From NCBI RefSeq assembly GCF_003937825.1, contig NZ_RSFW01000021.1, positions 1 through 64,000 of the forward strand: 64,000 nucleotides of DNA, written 5' to 3'. Source of the DNA: Mesobacillus subterraneus. GTDB lineage: Bacteria; Bacillota; Bacilli; Bacillales; Cytobacillaceae. Made by a program: the position numbers and the translations under genes. Positions 18,340 to 27,543 of the stretch are shown one piece after another; the first letter of the stretch is position 1, and every line of letters starts with the position of its first letter. Below the pieces are notes generated by a model that was not told the origin of the DNA, made no database searches, and worked only from the letters and a program-made list of their open reading frames with translations.

Positions 18340-18780
18340 CTACCTGCCCAAAAATGAATTGAGCATCCATACATGCTTTTCCAAGCCAGAATGGATGGAC
18401 AATAGCAGGTCACCTGTCGTTTCATCCTGCACCTGCTCAGCCAATTCCATGCCTTGCTTCAGTTCCTGAATCATAGTTGAATAATCCTCAACAATGCTCG
18501 CAACCATGTCCTGAGCATTTTCATTTCCTGATGCTTCTTTTACCGAAGACAGTTCAAGCGCTCCAGCCATCGTTGCGACAGGCTTGTCTCCCATTGCCAG
18601 CAATCGTTCTGCCAGTTCATCGATATGTAAGGCTGCTTCGTTGTACAGCTCTTCAAATTTAGCGTGCAGCGTGAAAAATTCCGGACCTGTGACATACCAG
18701 TGATAGTTATGAAGCTTGATATAGAGTACGGTCCAGTTTGCGATTTGTTTGTTGACTGCTTGCGTCAGTTCATTCTTCAT
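18340..18780 (-). CDS. Dps-family DNA-binding ferritin-like protein
   Basis: This 146-aa protein is of the Dps/MrgA type, which forms dodecamers that oxidise and store iron and coat DNA under stress. The ferroxidase site residues are seen in [22 protein letters not shown] and [13 protein letters not shown]. The start at 18780 follows GGAGGG; an upstream in-frame ATG lacks a ribosome site. No convincing PerR box was found upstream, so peroxide control is not supported here. Confidence 0.92.
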   Translation of the reverse strand: MKNELTQAVNKQIANWTVLYIKLHNYHWYVTGPEFFTLHAKFEELYNEAALHIDELAERLLAMGDKPVATMAGALELSSVKEASGNENAQDMVASIVEDYSTMIQELKQGMELAEQVQDETTGDLLLSIHSGLEKHVWMLNSFLGR

Positions 18781-18985
18781 TCTTTTCCCTCCAATACTTT
18801 TATATGAACTCATTATAGTCCAAGTTTATCCAGCAATGGCCTGTTCTGAAGATTGTTCACAGTACTGTCAACTTTTTAGACAAGTTCTGTGCTAGTACCG
18901 GGTCAAAAATCAGAATTCTCCATAAACTATACATAAAAACAAATAAATTTCTCCAAACTATGCATAATAGTGGAGGTGGACGGAA

Positions 18986-19198
18986 ATGGGTTTGTTCAAT
19001 GCGATCAACCAGTGGAGAAATGCAAGATATGAAAATCACCTTGCCAATATGAAGGATCAAAATAAATGCCCGGACTGCCATGGAAGAGGTTATTACGCTT
19101 TTTCCGCTAACGAGTTTGTTTATTACGCAGCTCCTTATGAATGCCCTGGATGCAATGGCAGCGGACTGTACAGTGACTGGGACAATAGCATGAACTAA
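18986..19198 (+). CDS. small protein with two DnaJ-like zinc motifs
   Basis: This is a 70-aa protein. After a basic helix (MGLFNAINQWRNARYENHLA), two CxxCxGxG motifs appear: CPDCHGRGYY near residue 32 and CPGCNGSGLY near residue 56. Together they could bind one zinc, like half of the DnaJ cysteine-rich domain. GGAGGTGGACGGAA precedes the ATG, and a terminator follows. It is monocistronic. The role is unknown; a chaperone or RNA-binding adaptor is only a guess. A longer antisense ORF in the same place has no ribosome site. Confidence 0.8.
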   Translation: MGLFNAINQWRNARYENHLANMKDQNKCPDCHGRGYYAFSANEFVYYAAPYECPGCNGSGLYSDWDNSMN

Positions 19199-19199
19199 A

Positions 19200-19230
19200 A
19201 AATGGCCCCTGCTATTTGCAGAGGCCATTT
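19200..19230 (+). terminator. terminator of the small zinc protein gene
   Basis: The stem AATGGCC-c-CTGC / GCAG-a-GGCCATT with a 5-nt loop is flanked by A and T residues. Confidence 0.75.
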
Positions 19231-19273
19231 CTTATGGATTCATAAAGCTATTTTCATAAAATTCCTTACAACG

Positions 19274-20536
19274 TTAATACAAAAGATATTTTTCCCTCAC
19301 CTGCTTGAATTGGTCCAGCTCATCTTGCCACTGTGCTTTGATTTCCTCGACTGACTGGCCATTTTCGATTGCTTCCCTGATCCAGCCGTTTCCTGTCAGA
19401 AGGTCAAAGAATGAAATTCCCTTGCTGTCTTCAGCACGGAACTCGAAATCCTCTGGATACATATCGTGGATTGTTTTGACGATATGAAGCCCTGTTTCGA
19501 CTGGCTTGAAGGAATCATAGTCGGTGATATGAATCTGGATTCCGTGTGAAAGCTTACCGGAATGCTTTGAGAACGTCGGGATGAACGATGCAGCCCTGAA
19601 CTTTACGCCTGGCAGTTTCAAAGAGTTTAATTCTGCTGCCAGGTGATCGGAGTTGATGAACGGTGCTCCGATCAGCTCGAATGGTTTTGTTGTCCCTCTT
19701 CCTTCAGAAACATTTGTGCCTTCGATCAATGCAGCACCAGGGTAGACCAGGGCTGTATCCAGTGTTGGCATGTTAGGCGAAGGCATCACGAATTCCAGCG
19801 GCGTATCGTCATAATGCATCGTGCGCTTCCAGCCGTTCATTTCGACTACGGTCAAGTCTGCGCCAATTCCGAATTCTTCATTGAACAATTGAGCAAGCTC
19901 CCCTACGGTCATTCCATGGCGCAGAGGAATTTCATAGTTCCCAACAAATGATTTGTATTTTGTCTCAAGTACAGGGCCTTCCACCTTATGGCCGCCAAGC
20001 GGATTCGGGCGATCCAGGACGATGAACGGAATTTCGTTTTCCTTAGCTGCTTCCATGGCATAGGCCATCGTGTAAATATACGTATAGAACCTTGTTCCGA
20101 CATCCTGGATATCAAACAGGAGTACATCTACATTCTCAAGCATCTCTGGTGTCGGTTTTTTCGTTTGTCCGTACAGGCTGTACACAGGCAGGTTTGTTTT
20201 CTCATCGATATAATACTCCACATAAGCTCCAGCCTGTGCGCTTCCCCGCACGCCGTGCTCTGGTCCATAAAGCGCGGTCAGCTCTACATCAGGATCATTG
20301 AACAGCAGGTCGACCACACTGTTCAGGTCCCTATCGACTCCGGTAGGGTTCGTAATTAGACCGACTCTCTTCCCTTCGATCAGATCCTTATGCTGTTCCA
20401 GGAGCGCTTCAGCTCCAACCCTGAACTTTTTTAGCTCCTGGCTCTTTCCATTCCCGCTGTCATGGTTCGCCATCGCAATCGTCAATGTCGAGAGAATCAA
20501 TACCGTCGCCAGGACTGCTGTCAGCCATTTCTTCAA
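19274..20536 (-). CDS. namZ: exo-beta-N-acetylmuramidase (DUF1343)
   Basis: This is a secreted enzyme of about 420 aa that releases MurNAc from the non-reducing end of peptidoglycan fragments. A signal peptide (KKWLTAVLATVLILSTLTIAMA) is present. DUF1343 motifs are GKRVGLITNPTGVDR, GPEHGVRGSAQAG, FDIQDVGTRFYTY, LDRPNPLGG and EGRGTTKPFE. The start is taken as TTG at 20536, with AGGGGTG eight bases upstream, giving a length close to B. subtilis YbbC/NamZ; the longer frame adds an unlikely pre-sequence. It is the last gene of amiE-nagZ-namZ. Confidence 0.92.
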   Translation of the reverse strand: MKKWLTAVLATVLILSTLTIAMANHDSGNGKSQELKKFRVGAEALLEQHKDLIEGKRVGLITNPTGVDRDLNSVVDLLFNDPDVELTALYGPEHGVRGSAQAGAYVEYYIDEKTNLPVYSLYGQTKKPTPEMLENVDVLLFDIQDVGTRFYTYIYTMAYAMEAAKENEIPFIVLDRPNPLGGHKVEGPVLETKYKSFVGNYEIPLRHGMTVGELAQLFNEEFGIGADLTVVEMNGWKRTMHYDDTPLEFVMPSPNMPTLDTALVYPGAALIEGTNVSEGRGTTKPFELIGAPFINSDHLAAELNSLKLPGVKFRAASFIPTFSKHSGKLSHGIQIHITDYDSFKPVETGLHIVKTIHDMYPEDFEFRAEDSKGISFFDLLTGNGWIREAIENGQSVEEIKAQWQDELDQFKQVREKYLLY

Positions 20537-20675
20537 AGCAATCACCCCTGTTTTTAGTTGGTTGCAGACATTCTGGAACTCTATTAATATGGCAAATCTA
20601 AATGCGACCAATACATCACAAATGCCTTCCACTTAAGGCAGGACACCAACCGATCGGTGCCCGCCTATTCACTTT

Positions 20676-22793
20676 CTAATACGTGAGGCCATGCCCGTAT
20701 TCATATAAAATGCCGCCAGCCAAATCCGGAATCGTGATTGGCAGTTTGCCGGTTGGCGCGAAATCGCCGAACAATGCTCCTGCTGTGGCTTCGAAGCTCG
20801 CCGGGCGGAATCCGTACTGCGTCATGTAAGCGTCAATTTCCGGAAAGGCCATGATATCGTACGGGTTACGGATGCCAACACCAATCACCGGAGCATCCGT
20901 CAGGCCGATGATCTGGTTGACCATCTGCATTTGAGCGTTGGATGGCGAACGACCGGAAACATTGAATGTATAGGTTCCGATTACAACCGCGCTTGCATTT
21001 CGAATTTGTTCGAGCTGCGCTTCAGTCAGTTTGTAGGAAGCGTTAGATATTACCGTTGTGTTGTCATGGCGTTTTTTGATTGCTGCGCCCAAATCATTGA
21101 TGAAGCTGTTGCCAACTACAACAACCTTGTCATTGCCATCGAGCTTCAGCGGCAGTGCTGCGTCATTTTTCACAAGCGTAATGGACTTTTCTGCTGCTTC
21201 TTGTTCGATTTGTTTATGCTCTGGTGAACCGACAACCTGAAGGGCGTTGGCGATTTTCTCTTCAACAGATGCTGGATGTTCTTCCTTGATGACTCCGCGT
21301 TTCACCTTCAAAGTCAGGATTCGTTTCACAGATGCTTCCACGCGTTCTTCTGTGATTTCGCCAGCCTTCACTGCTTTCAGAAGGCCCTGAGCGACTGCCT
21401 CCAGTCCAACAGGCATCAGCACGATATCCGTTCCCGCTTTTACAGCGCGGATGGCCGCGTCCACAGGTCCGAAGTGATCAGAGATGGCTTTCATGTTCAT
21501 CGCGTCGGTTGTGATCACACCGTCATAGTCCATCTCTTCACGCATCAATTCAGTCAATACCTTGTAGGATAGTGTAGCCGGAATCGCAATTTCTTCCCCA
21601 GTCAGCTGGGAGACCGCTTTTGTTCCATCGATTTTAGGGAAGGTAACATGCGCAGTCATGATCGCATCGATTCCTGCTTCCATCCCTTTTTGGAACGGAT
21701 AGAGTTCGACTTCCTTCAAACGGTCCTTGTCGTGTGGCACCTCAGGCAAGCCAAGGTGGGAGTCGACCGCTGTATCTCCGTGTCCCGGGAAGTGCTTGGC
21801 CGTCGCCGCGACACCTGCATCCTGAAGGCCTTTTGTATAGGCAACTCCCATGTCAGCGACCAGCTGCGGATCTTCACCGAATGAACGGACACCGATGACC
21901 GGGTTGTCTGGATTATTGTTGACGTCCATTACTGGCGCAAAGTTCATATTAATCCCTAACGCAGCCAGTTCTTCGCCGATCGCGTTCCCGACGTTATAAG
22001 AAATTCCCTTTGAGCGTGCCGCTCCCAAAGCCATATTTCCCGGCATATCTGTACCGGATTGGAGCCTGGTGACAATCCCGCCTTCCTGGTCAATCGTCAG
22101 CAGCAGGCCGTATTTTTCAGCCGCATCCTGATAGTCGGATACGAGGCGTGCAGTTTGTTCAGTTGTCACGACATTCTCACGGAAAAGAATGACTCCGCCC
22201 AAATGATATTTTTTCACGAGCTGCTCAATTTCCGGCAGCATCTCCGTTACATTAGAACCCTTCCACGTCCTGAAATCGGGCATCAGCATCTGGCCCACTT
22301 TTTCTTCCAGGGTCATTTTGCTGATTGCGTTGCCGATCAGGTCGTATCTCTGGCCTTCCTGCTTGATGACCGCAGCCTCGCTCGCAGGCTTACCTGCTTC
22401 TCCTTTTGAAGCTTGGTTCACTTTATAATCAAGTGCAATTTTGTCCTTAAAAGTTCCATCTGTTACGGTAATGAACGTGCGTCCGTTCTGTCCCGTGAAG
22501 TGGACCTTTCCGTTTTCATCCACCACTGCGACATTTTTATTGGCAGATTCCCATACAAGGTTTTTCGAGGCGAGTAAAAATTGCCCCTCGGAATATACAT
22601 GCAGTGCCTTTAATTGAATGCTTCCACCCTCAATGGCTGCTCCGGCTTCGGGTATGTTCTGGTAAATCACAAGGTCCTTCACCTGTCCTGTTTCCTCGGC
22701 ACTGGCCGTCTTCATCGATAAGCCTGGCAGCATTTGTGAAAAAGCCAGAACGAACACCAATGAATAAAGCATCAGCTTGCTCAATTTACTCAT
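20676..22793 (-). CDS. nagZ: exo-beta-N-acetylglucosaminidase (GH3)
   Basis: This 705-aa secreted glycosidase of family GH3 cuts GlcNAc from peptidoglycan chains before NamZ and AmiE act. After a signal peptide, residues 40-130 look like a bacterial Ig-like domain. The catalytic TIM barrel has LLTIDQEGG, the NagZ signature AKHFPGHGDTAVDSH (His/Asp acid-base pair) and nucleophile Asp in TTDAMNMKAI. A GH3 C-terminal domain begins about residue 540, as in the two-domain B. subtilis NagZ (YbbD). GGAGGAG precedes the ATG. An imperfect hairpin lies between it and namZ. Confidence 0.93.
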   Translation of the reverse strand: MSKLSKLMLYSLVFVLAFSQMLPGLSMKTASAEETGQVKDLVIYQNIPEAGAAIEGGSIQLKALHVYSEGQFLLASKNLVWESANKNVAVVDENGKVHFTGQNGRTFITVTDGTFKDKIALDYKVNQASKGEAGKPASEAAVIKQEGQRYDLIGNAISKMTLEEKVGQMLMPDFRTWKGSNVTEMLPEIEQLVKKYHLGGVILFRENVVTTEQTARLVSDYQDAAEKYGLLLTIDQEGGIVTRLQSGTDMPGNMALGAARSKGISYNVGNAIGEELAALGINMNFAPVMDVNNNPDNPVIGVRSFGEDPQLVADMGVAYTKGLQDAGVAATAKHFPGHGDTAVDSHLGLPEVPHDKDRLKEVELYPFQKGMEAGIDAIMTAHVTFPKIDGTKAVSQLTGEEIAIPATLSYKVLTELMREEMDYDGVITTDAMNMKAISDHFGPVDAAIRAVKAGTDIVLMPVGLEAVAQGLLKAVKAGEITEERVEASVKRILTLKVKRGVIKEEHPASVEEKIANALQVVGSPEHKQIEQEAAEKSITLVKNDAALPLKLDGNDKVVVVGNSFINDLGAAIKKRHDNTTVISNASYKLTEAQLEQIRNASAVVIGTYTFNVSGRSPSNAQMQMVNQIIGLTDAPVIGVGIRNPYDIMAFPEIDAYMTQYGFRPASFEATAGALFGDFAPTGKLPITIPDLAGGILYEYGHGLTY

Positions 22794-22847
22794 ACAATAT
22801 CTCCTCCATTTTGCATATTTTATCCAAATGAACGAAAATTACTGATT

Positions 22848-24543
22848 TCAATAATCCCGTTGCATCCAGCCCTCGCCTGAAAACTCAGGTACAATCTCTT
22901 CTCCATCAGGGTTTGTCAGCTTGATATGATCCACATACCAGCCGCGGCCATTCGTATAGCTGTCGGTTTTATAATGGAAACGGATATACTTTGTATCTGC
23001 AGGCACATCCACTTCCACTGCATCCCAGTCGATACTGCTGCCTGTATACACTGCAGCCCGCTCCCAGTTCTCGCCGTCTTTTGACAGTTCGAGATATCCA
23101 TAATCGGCTTCCGCCTCAATTCGATGCCACGTTTCAAAAGATAGTTTCGCAGGTTGATCAAGGTCTATTTCAGCTGTCAGCTTGCGCCCAAGCTGGTCAC
23201 CATAACCTGAAAACCAGGCTGATCCATCCGGAATTTTCACACGGATGGCATCCGCTACCTGCCTTGCCAGCTGCCTGCGGGCGACATTAGTAGAAACCGT
23301 GTTGCGGCTCGGATGGACTCTGTTTGTCAGCAGGATGGCGACCGTGCCATTATTCCGATTCACGACAATCGACGTCCCCGTATAACCAGTATGGCCAAGT
23401 GAAGACCCTTCAGACAAAGCATCCATGAACCATCCCTGAGCAAGCTCCCAGCCTAAACCATGGTCATTGCCCGGAAACTCAGGCACATGGTTCTCCACGA
23501 TCATCTTCACGGTTTCCGGCTTAAGGATCCGGGCACTGCCGTAGCGGCCGTCATTCAAATACATATGGGCAAGCTTCGCAAGATCCTCAGCTGTCGAGAA
23601 TACTCCTGCATGTCCGGCAACACCATCCAGAGACCAGGCGTTTTCATCATGAACCTCTCCCCAGACGACGCCTCTATTTGTCCATGGCTGGTATTCTGCA
23701 GCGGCAATCCGATTTTTCAAGACAGCTGGCGGATTGTACATCGTATCCGTCATTCCAAGCGGTTCCGTAATATGCTCCTTTACGAACTCATCCTGGCGCT
23801 GCCCTGATAGGCGTTCAATCAAAACTCCGAGCGTGATCATGTTGAGATCGCTGTATGTATACTTGGTGCCCGGCTGATTGCTTAACGGGTGGTTCAATAC
23901 CAGGCCGATCCTGTCATCCCGGCTGCTTCCTTGTGTATAAAGAGGAACCCATGCGGTAAAACCTGATGTGTGGGTAAGGAGCTGCCGGATTGTGACCTCT
24001 TCCTTTCCATTGGCTGCGAATTCAGGAATATGCTCAGCAACCTTGTCATCAAGGTCAAACCGTCCCTGGTCATAAAGAATCATGGCGGCAGTGGTCGTGA
24101 AAATTTTACTGATGGAGGCCAGGTCAAAAATCGTGTCCTCCTGCATCCTGATTGGATTGCTAGATTCAGTGAATTGATCATCTTCATATTTGTAAGCAAA
24201 TCCATAGGCTTCTTGCTTCACGATATGACCGCGGCGGGCAACGAAAGCAACCGCGCCTGGCATAACCCCGTCAGCAATCATTTTTTCCATATGGCCATCA
24301 ATATCATCCAGCGGCTGCTGCACCATGCCTGCTCCTCTTACCGATCCTTTGTGCAGCACAGGGGGATAGAGGTCCAGGCTCATCCCACGAAAATACCGGA
24401 TGCAACTCCTGCGGGCCGCCCTTGGTCGCCTTTTGTTCGATCGATGCGCCTGGCACGTTACTTCCTTCTGCGAACGACACCGGAATCAACACTCCTGCAC
24501 CAAGTACTGCTGCTAAGGCAATCGTTAATGGTTTCTTTTTCAT
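22848..24543 (-). pseudogene. amiE: N-acetylmuramyl-L-alanine amidase (AmiE-like), frameshifted after the signal peptide
   Basis: The AmiE (YbbE) type serine hydrolase removes peptides from MurNAc. The beta-lactamase-fold body has SxxK in LASISKIFTT, YxN in YTYSDLNMI and a C-terminal MAM/immune-inhibitor-like carbohydrate domain (last about 110 residues, ending GEGWMQRDY). The signal peptide (MKKKPLTIALAAVLGAG) with an excellent GAGGAGG site lies in another frame and runs to EPGPLSP before shifting. Removing one base from the CCCCC run (plus-strand G5 at 24361-24365) would join EPGPLSP to VLHKGSVRGAGM in one frame. As read, translation from the good start stops at 24304. It is either a true mutation or a homopolymer error. 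It is the first gene of the recycling operon. Confidence 0.85.
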
Positions 24544-24632
24544 GTTTCCTCCTCTTCTGAGCAAAGGCTCTATTTAATCTATTAATCTTTGAAAAGGCTT
24601 TCATGATGTATCTTTAGACTATCTAAGCAACA

Positions 24633-24648
24633 GTATAGATGTCTATAC
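24633..24648 (-). promoter_or_regulatory. NagR/GntR-like palindrome upstream of the recycling operon
   Basis: GTATAGATGTCTATAC is a palindrome with 7-bp arms. On the minus strand it reads within TGGTATAGACATC, similar to the TGGTATAGA-type sites of the GntR repressor NagR (YvoA). It lies about 90 bp upstream of the amiE start. Confidence 0.5.
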
Positions 24649-24681
24649 CACTATAGACCCAACACACCTCTAAAATAAAAG

Positions 24682-24707
24682 AATCCCGGGACTGCTATCC
24701 CGGGATT
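24682..24707 (-). terminator. terminator after the HIT gene
   Basis: A perfect 10-bp stem AATCCCGGGA / TCCCGGGATT with a 6-nt loop is followed on the minus strand by CTTTTATTTT. Confidence 0.88.
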
Positions 24708-24774
24708 TTCGATTCATTTTTGTAAAAATATTCAAACAATTCGTTTGAAATTTTCCCAACTTCTCTTCGCTTGA

Positions 24775-25170
24775 TTATTTTCTCAAGTTATCCTTCTGTT
24801 TAATCCAATACCTGATTCCCCGTCCGGCAAAAGGCTCATCATTAAACCGCGGAATGACATGCAAATGGGCATGAAAGATGGACTGTCCCCCAGCTCTTCC
24901 TGTGTTCCAGCCCACACTGTACCCATCAGGCAAATACCTTTTATCAAGCAAGTCTTTCGCCTTCTGAAGCAGCTCTCCAGAATCCTTCCATTCCTGTTCT
25001 GAAAGCTCGAATACATCCCGCTTATGTTTTTTAGGGATAATCAGCCCGCTTCCCTCCAGGACTAGCTGTTCAGATTCCTTTTGAATAAAATAACACGTTT
25101 CATTCTCTAAAACGATCTGCTGCTCAGTATCTTCATGCACATGGCAATATGGACAATTTTCCTGGTCCAT
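24775..25170 (-). CDS. HIT-family nucleotide-binding protein
   Basis: This 131-aa protein has the histidine triad HAHLHVIPR near residue 100 (GGQSIFHAHLHVIPRF), typical of HIT nucleoside phosphoramidases or dinucleotide hydrolases. A CPYC motif at the N-terminus may bind zinc, as in many HIT proteins. GGAGGAAAG precedes the ATG. The substrate is not predictable. It lies 12 bp from the next small membrane gene, probably in one transcript. Confidence 0.88.
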   Translation of the reverse strand: MDQENCPYCHVHEDTEQQIVLENETCYFIQKESEQLVLEGSGLIIPKKHKRDVFELSEQEWKDSGELLQKAKDLLDKRYLPDGYSVGWNTGRAGGQSIFHAHLHVIPRFNDEPFAGRGIRYWIKQKDNLRK

Positions 25171-25182
25171 TTCTTTCCTCCA

Positions 25183-25410
25183 TTATTTTAAATCTTGATT
25201 CTTTTTCTTTTTAACTGCTCGATCTAATAGCCTTTCATAAAATTGGTACAATAACCCTGACCCAATGAAGCCTATTATCAGCAAGATCACCAAAGCAGCC
25301 TTTTTTATCCAGACAACATCGACTAAAATCCATAAAGCTCCCGCCGCCACAGAGGAAATGATTAAGATCATCCAACGGCGTAATTCCTTAGAATCTTTAT
25401 CTCTGCTCAT
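25183..25410 (-). CDS. small two-helix membrane protein, unknown
   Basis: This is a 75-aa protein starting MSRDKDSKELRRW, with two membrane helices (WMILIISSVAAGALWILV and AALVILLIIGFIGSGLLYQF) and a lysine-rich tail. The start at 25410 follows AAGGTG. It is probably cotranscribed with the HIT gene. The family is not recognised. Confidence 0.7.
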   Translation of the reverse strand: MSRDKDSKELRRWMILIISSVAAGALWILVDVVWIKKAALVILLIIGFIGSGLLYQFYERLLDRAVKKKKNQDLK

Positions 25411-25499
25411 TTCCAACACCTTCCTTTTTCGTTTATACGGATAAGAAAGGAATAAGTTTCAAAAAGCAGCGCCCATTTTGGACCCTGCTCTCCAGTAAA

Positions 25500-25955
25500 C
25501 TATGAATTTAGCAATCTCTTCATCGCATGAATCTGTCCTAGATGATACGATTCATGGAATAACGCCATGTTTGCCAGCTCTCCGAAAGTCTCCAGACCCA
25601 GGAAAGGCTGTTTCAATTTCTCATCAAGCATATGCGGGGGCACTTCCTTGATTCTTCCAAGCTGTTCCTTCAGCTGCACAGCCAGCACCTCAATTGAAGG
25701 AATATCCCCAACCCAGTCAGCCGGTCGTGTATCCTTGCCAAAAAGGTCCAGGTAGTTTGACGGAAGATGACTGGATTTCTTTGGGTAACCCATCATAAAT
25801 TGCTCCGTCACCGTCAATATATGTCCAATATGCCAGTGAATCGTGTTGTTGAATCCTTCAGGCTGGACATCCGCTTCTTCTGCCGTAAGTCCATCAATGT
25901 TTCTCAGAAAATAATTCCTGGTTAACTCAAATTGCTTGAACAATAGCTCGCTCAA
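25500..25955 (-). CDS. DinB-family four-helix metalloprotein
   Basis: This is a 151-aa DinB/YfiT-like protein. The three metal-binding histidines are seen in HWHIGHILTV and HESYHLGQIHAM, the latter a typical C-terminal helix. Family members act as thiol-dependent (often bacillithiol) transferases or damage-inducible proteins; the activity here is unknown. The start is TTG, with GAAAGGGG at good distance. It is monocistronic. Confidence 0.85.
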   Translation of the reverse strand: MSELLFKQFELTRNYFLRNIDGLTAEEADVQPEGFNNTIHWHIGHILTVTEQFMMGYPKKSSHLPSNYLDLFGKDTRPADWVGDIPSIEVLAVQLKEQLGRIKEVPPHMLDEKLKQPFLGLETFGELANMALFHESYHLGQIHAMKRLLNS

Positions 25956-26207
25956 TTTTCTCTTCCCCTTTCAAGCTTGTCTTCATATAATTCTTATTCT
26001 AAATTTATCCATTCTATGTCGCAAGGATCTAGAACAAAAATACCCCACGTTGTATTAAATAACATAAAAGGAAATTCTTTGACAAAAATTGTTCAAAACA
26101 TTATGGCTGATATGTGTCTTCACATTTTTTTCACAGATTTCCAGATTTTCCTTTGATATTTTATAAGTGTACTAATAAATAACTATTTTTGAAGGGAAGC
26201 GATTTAG

Positions 26208-26723
26208 ATGTTCGCAAATTGGTTGAGAGAAAACAACATTGCTGCTGGCCTGTTGACTGTGATTAGGGTTTGGCTTGGTTATAACTGGATGACTGCTGGT
26301 TGGGGCAAGTTGACTGGAGAAGGATTTGACGCGAGCGGTTATTTGAAGAATGCGGTTGCGAATCCGGTAAAAGGTCCTGACGGAAACATGGTTTACGGAT
26401 GGTATGTAAACTTCCTAGAAAGCTTCGCGATCCCGAATGTCGAACTGTTCAACTTCATCGTTCCACTTGGTGAATTCCTTGTCGGTCTTGGGTTGATCCT
26501 TGGTACTTTAACAACTGCTGCTATGTTCTTCGGCTTAGTGATGAACTTCAGCTTCTTCCTTGCCGGAACTGTATCTCATAACCCTACTGACATCTTCTTC
26601 GGCTTCATCATCCTGTTCGCTGGCTACAACGCTGGCAAATACGGTTTAGACCGCTGGGTGATACCTTTCATCCGCAAGACTGTATTCAAGCAAACACCAG
26701 AAGCTGCACATAAGGCTGTCTGA
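26208..26723 (+). CDS. DoxX-family membrane protein, paralogue 1
   Basis: This 171-aa protein has four predicted helices. RVWLGYNWMTAGWGKLTGEGFD and the core FIVPLGEFLVGLGLILGTLTT are DoxX/DoxD-like; some members are subunits of thiosulfate:quinone oxidoreductase. It is almost identical to the protein at 38699 and similar to that at 39443. All three share the leader GAAGGGAAGCGATTTAGATG directly before and including the ATG. It stands alone with a terminator. The role is inferred only from family and from the many sulfur genes in this region. Confidence 0.82.
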   Translation: MFANWLRENNIAAGLLTVIRVWLGYNWMTAGWGKLTGEGFDASGYLKNAVANPVKGPDGNMVYGWYVNFLESFAIPNVELFNFIVPLGEFLVGLGLILGTLTTAAMFFGLVMNFSFFLAGTVSHNPTDIFFGFIILFAGYNAGKYGLDRWVIPFIRKTVFKQTPEAAHKAV

Positions 26724-26734
26724 TAAATAATGAA

Positions 26735-26770
26735 AATCCCCTGAGCTATAGCAGCGCAGGGGATTTTTTT
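26735..26770 (+). terminator. terminator of DoxX paralogue 1
   Basis: The stem AATCCCCTG / CAGGGGATT with a 13-nt loop is followed by a T run. The T run reaches the stop of the convergent gene. Confidence 0.8.
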
Positions 26771-27102
26771 CATTTAGTTCCGGAAATGTTTTTCAGCATG
26801 ATTCGTTTTTTAAAACCGCCGCTTCGGTTCCTTTTCAGCTGACGCATAAATTCCACTTCTGCTTCTGTGATTCCGCGGTGCTCAGCAATCGCGTAGACCA
26901 CTTCAAGCAAATCGACAATTTCACTAAGCAGTCGGTCAGTCCCGGCATTGCGGAACTTGTTCACTTCCTCATCGAACTTCTCCATCAATTTTTTGCTATA
27001 TTCACTTCCATCCAATACTTCATAATCCACAGCTTTTCCCTTTTCCTTCATCAACTCGGGAAAGTAATCTCTTACAAGCTTGTTATACTCTTTGTTCTCC
27101 AT
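26770..27102 (-). CDS. MazG-like nucleotide pyrophosphohydrolase (phosphoribosyl-ATP pyrophosphohydrolase-like)
   Basis: This is a 110-aa all-alpha protein. NKLVRDYFPELMKEKGK and the acidic helix pair EKFDEEVNKF ... LLSEIVDLLEVVYAIAE match the MazG-like superfamily (COG4997 type), in which acidic residues bind magnesium and a nucleoside triphosphate. It is probably a house-cleaning NTPase. The start at MENKEYN (27102) follows AAGGAGAAATCGAC; a longer frame has no such site. Confidence 0.8.
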   Translation of the reverse strand: MENKEYNKLVRDYFPELMKEKGKAVDYEVLDGSEYSKKLMEKFDEEVNKFRNAGTDRLLSEIVDLLEVVYAIAEHRGITEAEVEFMRQLKRNRSGGFKKRIMLKNISGTK

Positions 27103-27262
27103 GTCGATTTCTCCTTTTGCTGTCCTATGATAAACATATCCTTTATTGTATGAGTTCAAACACGTTAGTTTTTCCAGACGATGTATCAGGTCTTTTTAGG
27201 ATGAACGAAACAAGGAGAGCGCCACATTTTAGAATGTATAATAACAATAATAATTATAGTAA

Positions 27263-27290
27263 AAGCCTGTGGTCCCGGGACCACAGGCTT
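27263..27290. terminator. strong bidirectional terminator
   Basis: A perfect 14-bp stem AAGCCTGTGGTCCC / GGGACCACAGGCTT lies after the minus-strand coiled-coil gene, with T-rich flanks on both strands. Confidence 0.85.
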
Positions 27291-27306
27291 TCCTGTTTTA
27301 GTAGTT

Positions 27307-27543
27307 TCACACTACATAATCTTCTGTCAATCTGCTGCAGGCATCGGTGAGGTTCTGCAGGCATTCTGCTCTTAACCTTTCGTCACAGATGAAATCATTG
27401 CGAAGCTCCTCTTCGAGCTTCATCTGGATTTGCTGGATTTCTTCCCGGAGCCGCTCTCTTTTTTCCACCTCTGCTAAATGAAACTCGATTTCCCGTTCAA
27501 AATATTCGATCGTTCCAAATAATACAGTCAACGCTTCCTCCAC
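27307..27543 (-). CDS. small coiled-coil protein, unknown
   Basis: This is a 78-aa, highly charged helical protein (EREIEFHLAEVEKRERLREE, then IQQIQMKLEEEL) with two cysteines near the C-terminus. The start may be GTG at 27543 or, with GGAGG better placed, TTG at 27531. No domain is recognised. A terminator follows. Confidence 0.6.
   Translation of the reverse strand: MEEALTVLFGTIEYFEREIEFHLAEVEKRERLREEIQQIQMKLEEELRNDFICDERLRAECLQNLTDACSRLTEDYVV

Noticed and set aside
18857-19228. 123-codon minus-strand ORF opposite the small zinc protein
   Set aside because: No ribosome site. The plus-strand gene has a strong one, family-like motifs and a terminator.
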